Under the pieces are notes generated by a model. It did no database searches, was not told the DNA's origin, and was given only the letters and a program-made list of their open reading frames with translations. From positions 192,068 through 256,067 of the forward strand of contig CAIWKO010000045.1 of NCBI GenBank assembly GCA_903913285.1: 64,000 nt of DNA, written 5' to 3'. Below are positions 16,252 to 23,855 of this stretch, one piece after another. This DNA is from an uncultured Bacteroidales bacterium (GTDB lineage: Bacteria > Bacteroidota > Bacteroidia > Bacteroidales > CAIWKO01). Position 1 is the first letter of the stretch; every line of letters begins with the position of its first letter. Position numbers and translations under genes: made by a program.

Positions 16252-16300
16252 TGCCTTCAACTGACATGGATATTATTTTTTATATAAGTCTCAAAACAAA

Positions 16301-17173
16301 ATGAAAGTTTCAGGTTTTACTTTTGTCCGAAATGGTGTTAAATTCGATTATCCGTTTATAGAAAGTATACGATCTGTTTTGCCCGTTTGCGACGAATTGA
16401 TTGTTGCCGTAGGAAATTCGGATGACGATACTCTTGAGCGTATTAAAAAAATAAACGATCCGAAGATCAAGATCATAGAAACTGTTTGGGACGATACATT
16501 GCGTGAAGGCGGTATGGTCTTGGCCGATGAAACCAATAAGGCACTTGACGCCATTTCGTCCGATAGCGACTGGGCTTTTTATGCTCAGGCCGATGAGGTT
16601 TTTCATGAAAAAGATATGGAGGCAATTCGGCAGGCCATGCTGGAATATAAGGATGATCTGAGAATTGAGGGATTGTTGTTTCAACATATTAATTTCTTTG
16701 GTTCGTATGATTATATTGCAGATTCTCATAAATGGGTCAAGGATGAAATTCGTGTGATCAGAAATAACAAGAACATTCGTTCATGGAAAGATGCAATGAG
16801 TTTCAGAAAAGGCGGCAAGGTATTGCATGTAAAAAAAATTGATGCTACCATTTATCACTACGGTTGGGTTAAAGATCCGCGAACTCAGATGGCAAAACGC
16901 AAAGAGTTCGAAAAACTTTGGCACGACGACGAGTGGGTTGAAAAAAACATTGCTGTTGCAGACGAGTTTGATTATCAAAACATAGATGTTTTGTCGGAGT
17001 TCAAAGGCACGCATCCTGCAGTAATGCACGAAAGGATTCAGAGAGCAAACTGGAAGTTCTCATTCGATCCGGTGAAAGCCCTAAAAGTATCATCCCGAAT
17101 CCGTTTTCTGAATTTCGTTTATAGAAATACGGGGTGGAATATCGGTAAATTTAAAAATTATAAAAAACTTTGA
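16301..17173 (+). CDS. Family 2-like glycosyltransferase
   Basis: A 290-residue soluble protein with GT-A features. It begins MKVSGFTFVRNGVKFDYP, has a nucleotide-binding strand (CDELIVAVGNSDDDTLERI) and an acidic metal-binding candidate in WAFYAQADEVFHEKD. Later residues include HYGWVKDP and an acidic segment near 220. The pattern fits the GT2-like enzymes found in surface-polysaccharide loci, but donor and acceptor cannot be told. It is transcribed alone. Its stop codon abuts the convergent ispG stop within TGATCA, with no spacer. Confidence 0.75.
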   Translation: MKVSGFTFVRNGVKFDYPFIESIRSVLPVCDELIVAVGNSDDDTLERIKKINDPKIKIIETVWDDTLREGGMVLADETNKALDAISSDSDWAFYAQADEVFHEKDMEAIRQAMLEYKDDLRIEGLLFQHINFFGSYDYIADSHKWVKDEIRVIRNNKNIRSWKDAMSFRKGGKVLHVKKIDATIYHYGWVKDPRTQMAKRKEFEKLWHDDEWVEKNIAVADEFDYQNIDVLSEFKGTHPAVMHERIQRANWKFSFDPVKALKVSSRIRFLNFVYRNTGWNIGKFKNYKKL

Positions 17174-18865
17174 TCATTCATCTTTCCAGTCACCATTTTC
17201 TTTGATCAGTTTTATCAGTTCTTCCAATGCAATAGCTTCATCGATGTTTTTGCGGATCAGTTTTTTTCCTTTATACAGATTGATTTTATTAGGTTGTGAA
17301 CCCACATAACCATAATCGGCATCGGCCATTTCGCCGGGCCCGTTGACAATACACCCCATTACACCTATTTTCAAATTCTTCAAATGCGAAAGTTTTAAGG
17401 ATATCTTTTCCAAAGTTCCTTCAACATCATAAGAAGTTCTACCGCAAGTGGGGCAGGCAATAAATTCGGCCTTAAATCGTCTCAACCCCATTGCCTGCAA
17501 TATTGAAAACATGAGTTTTGTTGTCTGTGTCTGATGGTGGATGGTATCAATACAAATGCCGTTCAGCATTCCATCAATAAGAAAGAAAGCATATTCTGCT
17601 GAAGCTGCAACTTGTATTTCATTGGCATTATAATGGTTGTATTTTTTATAAAGAACAATAGGCTGTTTATTCCCGCTTTTTTTTAAGTCAAAAAGTTTTT
17701 TCCGTGCAAGTCTTAAATCGCTGCAGAGACTGATATTATATGCAATCACAGCAGTATTATCCTGTTGTAGATTGATGGGATCGGGATCAGATGCATCAAC
17801 ACGTATAATATCAGAAGCATCTGTACTATTGAATTTTTTAATATTGTGTTGCTGTATATCGTAATAATAATCCGGTAAATGTACTTTTTCAGAATTGATA
17901 TCCGATTCGGTTGTGATAACGGCAGGAGAATAATCACTCCCAATGCCATCAATATTCAGAGGTTCTACTTTCGTAAAACTATATCCTCTATAGAATGAAT
18001 CAGCCCGATTATTTCGGTACTTAACAAACTCCTGACATAACTGTTTGGCAACAGGAATTTCGTGCACCGGATTTTCGGTAAGCGAAACCCGAATGGTATC
18101 TCCGATACCTTCCATTAATAGCTCACCAATTCCGGTTACTGATTTTATTCGTGCATCTATCCCTGCTCCGGCTTCGGTAACTCCAAGATGAAGAGGATAA
18201 TTGTAGCTGCTTTCTATCATTTTTGCAGCTAAAAGGCGATAAGAATAGATCATTGTTTTCACATTGCTTGACTTCATAGAGAGTACTAAATTGTGAAAAC
18301 CATGATCAACAAATAATTTGATAAACTCCATGGCTGAAACTACCATACCTTCCGGTGTATCACCATAACGTTCAGTGATACGTTCAGAAAGCGATCCGTG
18401 ATTAACACCGATGCGGATGGCTGTCCCATATTCTTTACATATAGCGATCAGCGGAGCTAACCTTGAATTTATCTTTTCAAGTTCTTGCTGGTACTTTTTT
18501 TTAGTATATTTTTTTGTTTTGGAGGCTGACGATCTTTTATCAACATAATTCCCGGGATTGATCCGTACTTTATTTACGATACGTGCTGCAATTTCGGCAG
18601 CTTCGGGTTGAAAATGTATATCTGCAATTAATGGAACCGAACATCCTTTTAGCAACAATTCATCCTTTATTTTTTGCAAATTCTCAGCTTCAGTTTTGTT
18701 GCGGGCGGTTATCCGAACCAATTCGCATCCGGCATCAACAAGTTCCATCACTTGTTTAACCGTTGACAAAGTATCCATTGTATTGGTATTTGTCATCGAT
18801 TGTATTCGCACGGGATTTGTGCCACCCAGTGCCAGATTTCCAATATGTATTTCGCGGGTCAGCAA
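17174..18865 (-). CDS. ispG: 4-hydroxy-3-methylbut-2-enyl diphosphate synthase
   Basis: A 563-residue IspG/GcpE of the three-domain type seen in Bacteroidota, chlamydiae and plants, longer than the roughly 370-residue E. coli enzyme because of a middle insertion. It converts methylerythritol cyclodiphosphate to HMBPP in the non-mevalonate isoprenoid pathway. The N-terminal TIM barrel has IQSMTNTNTMDT and VRINPGNY. The C-terminal domain provides the 4Fe-4S ligands C471 and C474 (CPTCGR), C505 (GCIVNGPGE) and probably E512. It lies 12 bases after the CCG-domain gene and is probably co-transcribed with it. It also feeds the isoprenoids that uppS needs. Confidence 0.95.
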   Translation of the reverse strand: MLTREIHIGNLALGGTNPVRIQSMTNTNTMDTLSTVKQVMELVDAGCELVRITARNKTEAENLQKIKDELLLKGCSVPLIADIHFQPEAAEIAARIVNKVRINPGNYVDKRSSASKTKKYTKKKYQQELEKINSRLAPLIAICKEYGTAIRIGVNHGSLSERITERYGDTPEGMVVSAMEFIKLFVDHGFHNLVLSMKSSNVKTMIYSYRLLAAKMIESSYNYPLHLGVTEAGAGIDARIKSVTGIGELLMEGIGDTIRVSLTENPVHEIPVAKQLCQEFVKYRNNRADSFYRGYSFTKVEPLNIDGIGSDYSPAVITTESDINSEKVHLPDYYYDIQQHNIKKFNSTDASDIIRVDASDPDPINLQQDNTAVIAYNISLCSDLRLARKKLFDLKKSGNKQPIVLYKKYNHYNANEIQVAASAEYAFFLIDGMLNGICIDTIHHQTQTTKLMFSILQAMGLRRFKAEFIACPTCGRTSYDVEGTLEKISLKLSHLKNLKIGVMGCIVNGPGEMADADYGYVGSQPNKINLYKGKKLIRKNIDEAIALEELIKLIKENGDWKDE

Positions 18866-18877
18866 ATGTTTTATTTA

Positions 18878-19555
18878 TTAATGTTGTTCAATGTATATGT
18901 CAAGTTCTTTATGCCATTCATCGGGTTCATAAGTTTGAGGTTGTGTTTCTTCACCAAATAAAAGATCTAAAAGATGGTGCGGCTTTTTTCCGCCGATATA
19001 AATAGATTTTATACACGAAATACAATAAACCACAACCTCTTTAACAGGCATCTCGGCTGTGCGTTTGATCATTTGTTCTTTAACCTTTTCAGTTGGTATC
19101 AACCCATAGAAACTATCTCCGCAGCAATTACTTTTCGTGCGCGTATTTTTTGGTTCAACAACAGTAATATTCATCTTTTGTAATACCGTTCTGATTGCAG
19201 TCTGAACCTTTTCCTGTTCACGTGTAGGACAAGCATCCAGGATCGTCATGATCTGTTCATGATAATCAGGAAATGCTATGATATCGTTTTTAGCTAAAAT
19301 TTCCCATAATGATATGGTTGAAGAGTCCTTATAATCGTTTGCAAATCTCTTATTGCAACCTGGACATATGTTGATGATCAGAGTTTCTCCGGTTAATTGT
19401 GGGTCGTGTTTGCAACAGGTCTCTAATAATTCTATTTTGCCTAATTTTTCATTCAAAAGAATAAATAATTTTTCCGCTAATTGTTGCTTATATAACATAA
19501 GTGCACATCCCGGTGCGAACATCATTTTAGTAAAAGTATCGTCTTTTATCGTCAT
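18878..19555 (-). CDS. CCG-domain (HdrB-like) iron-sulfur protein
   Basis: A 225-residue cytoplasmic protein with two cysteine-rich CCG-type motifs: CCKHDP followed by CPGC, and CCGDS followed by CISC. There is an extra Cys in the N-terminal FAPGCALM. CCG domains in HdrB, LutA and GlpC bind unusual iron-sulfur clusters and handle thiol or electron transfer. The protein consists of little else, so it is an orphan subunit. It sits directly upstream of ispG, a 4Fe-4S enzyme, suggesting a role in electron supply or cluster maintenance, which is inference. Confidence 0.75.
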   Translation of the reverse strand: MTIKDDTFTKMMFAPGCALMLYKQQLAEKLFILLNEKLGKIELLETCCKHDPQLTGETLIINICPGCNKRFANDYKDSSTISLWEILAKNDIIAFPDYHEQIMTILDACPTREQEKVQTAIRTVLQKMNITVVEPKNTRTKSNCCGDSFYGLIPTEKVKEQMIKRTAEMPVKEVVVYCISCIKSIYIGGKKPHHLLDLLFGEETQPQTYEPDEWHKELDIYIEQH

Positions 19556-19578
19556 TATTGGGATAGTTTATTTCTTGT

Positions 19579-19586
19579 CAAATTTA
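19579..19586 (-). promoter_or_regulatory. -7 promoter element of the CCG/ispG operon
   Basis: Minus-strand TAAATTTG (19586-19579), 23 bp from the ATG at 19555. The -33 element is not clear. Confidence 0.4.
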
Positions 19587-19676
19587 CAAATTATTCTTTC
19601 AATGCTTATTCTGATTTACTTTAATTATTGCTATAAAGACAATTTTGATTATTGCTGAATTCATTAGGAGGTGACA

Positions 19677-19714
19677 AAACAAAAAAGACCTCCAAAATGG
19701 AAGTCTTTTTTGTT
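19677..19714 (-). terminator. Terminator after the septknot gene
   Basis: An 18-bp stem with one mismatch (AAACAAAAAAGACCTCCA against TGGAAGTCTTTTTTGTTT) and a 3-nt loop. T-runs occur on both strands, so it could work in either direction. It lies about 70 bases after the stop codon of the minus-strand gene at 19786-20133. Confidence 0.75.
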
Positions 19715-19785
19715 TCATTATTTCTATAGTAAGTAATTCTGTCAATAAGAAATTTGTCTATTAAGACTTAATTTATGACAATAAA

Positions 19786-20133
19786 TTAGTACATCAATTG
19801 CTTTTTACTCGAATTTTGCCATCCGGCATCACTTTTATATTCCGAAAAGTAGATAACAAGATCGGCATCGCTTTTATAATCGCAAAAATAAATGGTTACA
19901 TTGGCATCGCTTTTATAATTGCAAAAATACCATAAGCCGTCATTTCCTGTAGCATCGCTTGAATAAGAACATTTATAAACTACCAGGTCTGCATCGCTTT
20001 TGTATTGCGCAACGTAAACTTTTACTTTTGCATCGCTCTTATATTCGCATGAATATACTTTTTGAGCATTGGCTGCATTAACTCCTATCAGGATTGCAAC
20101 TAAAAACAAACTGATTTTTACTAATTTTTTCAT
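19786..20133 (-). CDS. Exported septknot-type (DUF6150) repeat protein
   Basis: A 115-residue protein with a signal peptide ending GVNAANA and Gln at the mature N-terminus. The mature part is six copies of a roughly 12-15-residue beta repeat ending in YKSDA (one copy YSSDA), alternating with KVYV/LVVY/TIYF strands and four cysteines. This matches the DUF6150 family, which I recall being renamed septknot because structure prediction suggested a 7-crossing topological knot. No enzymatic activity is known. It is a small periplasmic or surface protein in its own unit, with a strong terminator after it. Confidence 0.75.
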   Translation of the reverse strand: MKKLVKISLFLVAILIGVNAANAQKVYSCEYKSDAKVKVYVAQYKSDADLVVYKCSYSSDATGNDGLWYFCNYKSDANVTIYFCDYKSDADLVIYFSEYKSDAGWQNSSKKQLMY

Positions 20134-20183
20134 GGTGATTGATTTTGGATTAATACTGTGTAAATTATTATTTTGAAATTTTA

Positions 20184-20435
20184 TTATAGTTTTATCAATT
20201 TATACGAAAAATTTTCCATAATCGGGTTGGCTAAAAGTTCCTGACATGCTTTATCAATTTTTGTGCCAGCAGTTTTTTCATTAGTTGCTTCAATATCAAC
20301 TGCAATATGTTTCCCGATTCTTACATCAACTATTTCGGGTATTCCTATATTTTTCAAACTCGATGTAACGGCTTTTCCTTGTGGATCGAGCAGCTCTTTC
20401 AGCGGCATAATATCAATTTCGGCTCTGAATTTCAT
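20184..20435 (-). CDS. purS: Phosphoribosylformylglycinamidine synthase subunit PurS
   Basis: An 83-residue small acidic alpha/beta protein with MKFRAEIDIMPLKELLDPQG and IPEIVDVRIGKHIAVDIE, the PurS pattern. PurS dimers bridge PurQ and the small PurL in the FGAM synthetase complex of purine synthesis. No purQ or purL is nearby. Instead the gene overlaps pssA by 23 bases, so its expression is tied to phospholipid synthesis. It is full length. Confidence 0.85.
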   Translation of the reverse strand: MKFRAEIDIMPLKELLDPQGKAVTSSLKNIGIPEIVDVRIGKHIAVDIEATNEKTAGTKIDKACQELLANPIMENFSYKLIKL

Positions 20436-21177
20436 GTTTTTTTAATTTATTTTTATGAATTTGATCGGTTAATGAGAGAACAATATACAAAATTATAACA
20501 AAAGGGATAGCAACAAAATAAAATAATGAAATTAATACTACCGAAATAATAATAAAAATATACCGCATTCGGTTTTCACTCCATCCGAACGATCTGAATT
20601 TCATAGCAAACAACTGAAGATTAGAAACCAAAAGGTACGATAAAGTTATTGTTGCTGCAATAAGTACAAAAGGATTGGTCACGAAAAAAAACAGATAATC
20701 GTTCCAGGGGAATAAAGGCGATTCCAGCTTGCGTGATACAAGTGGAAGAATGGAAATAATAACAAGCGCATTTGCCGGAGTCGGCAACCCGATAAAATGG
20801 TCCGTCTGCCTTTCGTCAATATTAAATTTGGCTAAACGCCATGCTGAAAAAACAGGTATAATGAATGCTAAAAATGGAGTATAAACTGGCAAGTCAAAAT
20901 GCCACACTTTCAAACTTAATGTCAGCAATTGAAACATAGCTACCCCGGGAACAACTCCAAAAGAAACAACATCCGATAACGAATCAAGCTGTTTCCCGAT
21001 TTCTGATTTAACATGCAACAAACGCGCAACAAATCCGTCAGCAAAATCAAAAACAGCGGCAGCTAGCACCAAGTAAACCCCTGTCATAAAATCTCCCCGG
21101 AATAAAAAATAAATTGCAATACAACCGCAAAGCAGATTAAGACAAGTGATATAATTGGCAATATTTTTTCGGATCAT
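20413..21177 (-). CDS. pssA: CDP-diacylglycerol-serine O-phosphatidyltransferase
   Basis: A 254-residue inner-membrane enzyme with 6-8 hydrophobic segments. Residues 45-75 hold the CDP-alcohol phosphotransferase signature, DFADGFVARL, then G, then LDSLSD, giving the DG-AR-G-D-D catalytic set. It makes phosphatidylserine, the precursor of phosphatidylethanolamine. The start MIRKNIANYIT at 21177 is preferred because the -7 promoter element covers the alternative ATG at 21198. It is the first gene of a unit with purS. Confidence 0.9.
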   Translation of the reverse strand: MIRKNIANYITCLNLLCGCIAIYFLFRGDFMTGVYLVLAAAVFDFADGFVARLLHVKSEIGKQLDSLSDVVSFGVVPGVAMFQLLTLSLKVWHFDLPVYTPFLAFIIPVFSAWRLAKFNIDERQTDHFIGLPTPANALVIISILPLVSRKLESPLFPWNDYLFFFVTNPFVLIAATITLSYLLVSNLQLFAMKFRSFGWSENRMRYIFIIISVVLISLFYFVAIPFVIILYIVLSLTDQIHKNKLKKHEIQSRN

Positions 21178-21195
21178 TATTATGAGTTCAATTAG

Positions 21196-21228
21196 CAAAA
21201 ATAATTATTAAACTTACACTTTGGCAAA
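21196..21228 (-). promoter_or_regulatory. Bacteroidota-type promoter of pssA-purS
   Basis: Minus-strand TTTG (21228-21225), 21-bp spacer, TATTTTTG (21203-21196), 18 bp from the chosen ATG. The -33 element lies inside the divergent promoter's spacer. Confidence 0.6.
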
Positions 21229-21247
21229 TACATTTCACTTATTTTTG
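21220..21247 (+). promoter_or_regulatory. Promoter of the esterase-cutC-transglutaminase operon
   Basis: TTTG (21220-21223), 16-bp spacer, TATTTTTG (21240-21247), 16 bp before the ATG at 21264. It is interlocked with the pssA promoter. Confidence 0.5.
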
Positions 21248-21263
21248 TTCAAAAATAATAAAG

Positions 21264-22670
21264 ATGAGAAATACAATTGTGTTGTTTTCAATTCTGATCG
21301 GTGTTGTGTTGGCCTCTTGTTCAGGTCGGAATACACATAAAACACAGCAAGAAGAAACTTTGATCCCCGGAAAAGTAATTCCAAAAGTATCGTGTAAAAA
21401 AGATATTACTCAATCGTATGCACTTTATCTACCTTCGGGATATTCTGATAAGAAAATGTTTCCTGTGATCATTGCATTCGATGCTCATGGCACAGGATTG
21501 AACCCGGTTGAATTGTTTAAAGAACAAGCTGAGAAATACGGATATATTCTGGTAGGGTCAAACGTTTCTAAAAATGGTATGTCATGGGATGCAACCGCGG
21601 CACATTATGATCTGTTACTTGCCGACATTCTTGAACGATTTGGTATTGATAAAAGCCGTATCAATACTTGCGGCTTTTCAGGGGGAAGCAGAGTGGCAAG
21701 CACACTGGCAATCACAAAAGGTGGAATTGCCGGAGTTATTGGATGTTCAGCAGGTTTCCCCCCGGTTAAGGATGCAATAAAATATAAGTTCGATTATTTT
21801 GGTTATGCCGGCAACGATGATATGAACTATGCCGAAATGGTGAACTTGGATCATGCTCTGGATAACAGTCTTTTTCGTCATCAGTTGGTAATCTTTAATG
21901 GAACACACGGTTGGCCTCCAAAAGAAAATATTGCTGAATCGATCATCTGGACCGAATTGAATGCTATGAAAGATAAGAAAAAAGCTATTGATCCGGATTT
22001 TGTTAAAATTCAACTATCCGATTTTGACAATAAACTAACCGAAATTCAAAAAAAAGGAAATAAGTACGAAGAGTACCTGATAACAAAAAAGATCGTCAAT
22101 TATTTTAAAGACCTCACCGATACCAAGAAATATGAAGCCCAACTGGCTATTCTCAGTCAAAATGCAAGCGTGAAAAAGAGTATACAGGATGAAGCCGATT
22201 CCGAGAAAAAAGAAATGATGTATCAGCAACAATATGTTCAGAAGTTATCAACTGAAAATGCTGCATGGTGGAAGAACGAAATATCAAAATTGAATAATTA
22301 TATTGCCAAGTCAACGAACGAAACCGAAAAACATGTGGTAAAACGTGTTCTCGAGTATTTAAGTTTGGCTGCATTTTCAACCTGCAATTCCTTATACACT
22401 CAAAACAACCTGACAGAAGCAGAGCATTACATTGAATTGTATGCAATCATCGATTCTGACAATCCTGAACCCGAATTTATGTTTGCTCAGGTCTATGCCC
22501 GCAAAAAAGATTCGGATAAAGCCATGGAGCATCTGAATAAAGCTGCTGAATTGGGATTTAATGATAAATCGCGCATCGAGAACGATACGATATTTTTTAA
22601 ATACAATCCCGACAAACGTTTTGTTGAGGCAATGGATATTATTAATAAGAATCAGGCTAAAAACAAATGA
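21264..22670 (+). CDS. Lipoprotein with alpha/beta-hydrolase domain and TPR-like tail
   Basis: A 468-residue protein. The signal VLASCSG marks a lipoprotein with Cys at about residue 19. Residues 45-250 form an alpha/beta hydrolase of the esterase/PHB-depolymerase type. The oxyanion region is VIIAFDAHGTG, the nucleophile S139 lies in CGFSGGSR, and the catalytic His is probable in NGTHGWPP. The C-terminal 200 residues are helical with TPR-like pairs (AEHYIELYAIIDSDNPEPEFMFAQ). It is first in a four-gene operon with overlapping stops and starts. The substrate is unknown. Confidence 0.75.
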   Translation: MRNTIVLFSILIGVVLASCSGRNTHKTQQEETLIPGKVIPKVSCKKDITQSYALYLPSGYSDKKMFPVIIAFDAHGTGLNPVELFKEQAEKYGYILVGSNVSKNGMSWDATAAHYDLLLADILERFGIDKSRINTCGFSGGSRVASTLAITKGGIAGVIGCSAGFPPVKDAIKYKFDYFGYAGNDDMNYAEMVNLDHALDNSLFRHQLVIFNGTHGWPPKENIAESIIWTELNAMKDKKKAIDPDFVKIQLSDFDNKLTEIQKKGNKYEEYLITKKIVNYFKDLTDTKKYEAQLAILSQNASVKKSIQDEADSEKKEMMYQQQYVQKLSTENAAWWKNEISKLNNYIAKSTNETEKHVVKRVLEYLSLAAFSTCNSLYTQNNLTEAEHYIELYAIIDSDNPEPEFMFAQVYARKKDSDKAMEHLNKAAELGFNDKSRIENDTIFFKYNPDKRFVEAMDIINKNQAKNK

Positions 22671-23137
22671 TCTTTTGCGAATCTTTAAAACCAGGCGTTC
22701 CGAAACGTACGTTGCTTGCAATTGCCGGTATTATTTGGACTTTTGCCGGCAGTATGTTGCTTTGGCGTGGTTTTTCCGGTTTGATCGATGCTCATGCCTT
22801 ATTGTGGAGAGATTTACCCATAAGTTTAGCAGGAGGTATCATTTTCTTTCTATTCCTGTTTTCAAGAATTTCACGAAAGCATGTTCGGCGTATCATAGGT
22901 TTAAAACCCGAAAAACCATGCATGTTCTCATTTTTTAATATAAAAAGCTACATATTAATGACGGTAATGATGACAGGCGGAATTCTACTTCGTAAATTCA
23001 ATGTTGTGGATCATGAAATACTTTATTCTTTTTATGCTTGCATGGGGATACCGTTGTTATGTTCATCGGTAAGATTTTATTATAATTGGTTTATATACCA
23101 AAAAACAAAAGATATTTATGGAAAAGATCAGGTTTGA
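22667..23137 (+). CDS. Four-helix membrane protein of unknown function
   Basis: A 156-residue protein with about four transmembrane segments (residues 17-35, 48-63, 92-110 and 120-140) and Arg-rich loops (SRKHVRRIIGLKPEKP). The N-terminal motif SLKPGVPKRTLLAIAGIIWT appears typical of a conserved but unnamed family. It overlaps the esterase gene by 4 bases (ATGA) and cutC by 20, so it is translated with both. Confidence 0.7.
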   Translation: MIFCESLKPGVPKRTLLAIAGIIWTFAGSMLLWRGFSGLIDAHALLWRDLPISLAGGIIFFLFLFSRISRKHVRRIIGLKPEKPCMFSFFNIKSYILMTVMMTGGILLRKFNVVDHEILYSFYACMGIPLLCSSVRFYYNWFIYQKTKDIYGKDQV

Positions 23138-23855
23138 AGTTTGTGCTAATTCACTACAATCGGCATTAGCTGCCCAAAAAGGAGGCGCCGACCGCATTGA
23201 ATTATGTTCACAACTTAAAGTGGGCGGAGTTACACCATCAGCGGCGACAATTAAAATGACGATCGAACGCTTGCGTATTCCGGTATTTATTCTCATACGT
23301 CCGCGTAGTGGTGATTTTTTTTACGACGATTTTGATATGTCGGTTATGAAGGAAGATATTGAAATTGCAAAAAAATATGGTGCTGCAGGTGTTGTTTTTG
23401 GTGTTCTGTTAGCCGATGGTAACATAGATGTTAAACGTACCTCCGAATTGGTAAAAGTTGCCCGGCCCATGCAAGTAAATTTTCATCGTGCTTTCGATCG
23501 TGCCCGAAGCCCTTTGTCAGCTCTCGAAGATGTTATCAAAACCGGTGCCGACAGAATTCTTACTTCAGGTCAGGCAAAATCGGCGTCTTCCGGAAAAACC
23601 TTGCTGAAAAGTTTGGTTGAAAAAGCTTCAGATAGAATAATCATTATCGCAGCTTCAGGCATCACTCCAGAAAATGTTTCTGAACTAATTAATTCCACCG
23701 GAGTAAGAGAAGTGCATGCCTCATGTTCTGTTAAACAGAAAAGCGAGATGGAATGGGGTACCGAAATAGATACAGGCAAGATTACTACAGTTACCGATGC
23801 TAAAGTGGTTAGTAAATTGGCCAACGTTCTTATTAATTATCCTGACGCGATATGA
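23118..23855 (+). CDS. cutC: CutC-family protein
   Basis: A 245-residue TIM-barrel protein with the CutC patterns FEVCANSLQSALAAQKGGADRIELC, split here as FEVCANS and GGADRIELC, then IRPRSGDFFYDDFD, VFGVLLADGNID and FHRAFDRA. The name comes from copper homeostasis in E. coli, but the family's real catalytic role is unsettled. It is complete in length. It overlaps both neighbours and sits between a membrane protein and an exported transglutaminase-like protein, an unusual operon for it. Confidence 0.9.
   Translation: MEKIRFEVCANSLQSALAAQKGGADRIELCSQLKVGGVTPSAATIKMTIERLRIPVFILIRPRSGDFFYDDFDMSVMKEDIEIAKKYGAAGVVFGVLLADGNIDVKRTSELVKVARPMQVNFHRAFDRARSPLSALEDVIKTGADRILTSGQAKSASSGKTLLKSLVEKASDRIIIIAASGITPENVSELINSTGVREVHASCSVKQKSEMEWGTEIDTGKITTVTDAKVVSKLANVLINYPDAI

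Larger units (their letters stand above)
15951..16300. other. Divergent control interval, ArsR regulator to glycosyltransferase
   Basis: 350 bases without a coding frame. It holds the two divergent promoters, an AT-rich block and a group of ACATG-containing motifs near 16054, 16084 and 16137, plus the inverted repeat at 16112-16127. These could be regulator sites. No RNA gene was recognised. Confidence 0.55.

Noticed and set aside
20184-20435. PurS as an accidental ORF inside pssA
   Set aside because: Only 23 bases overlap, and the PurS sequence signature is clear.
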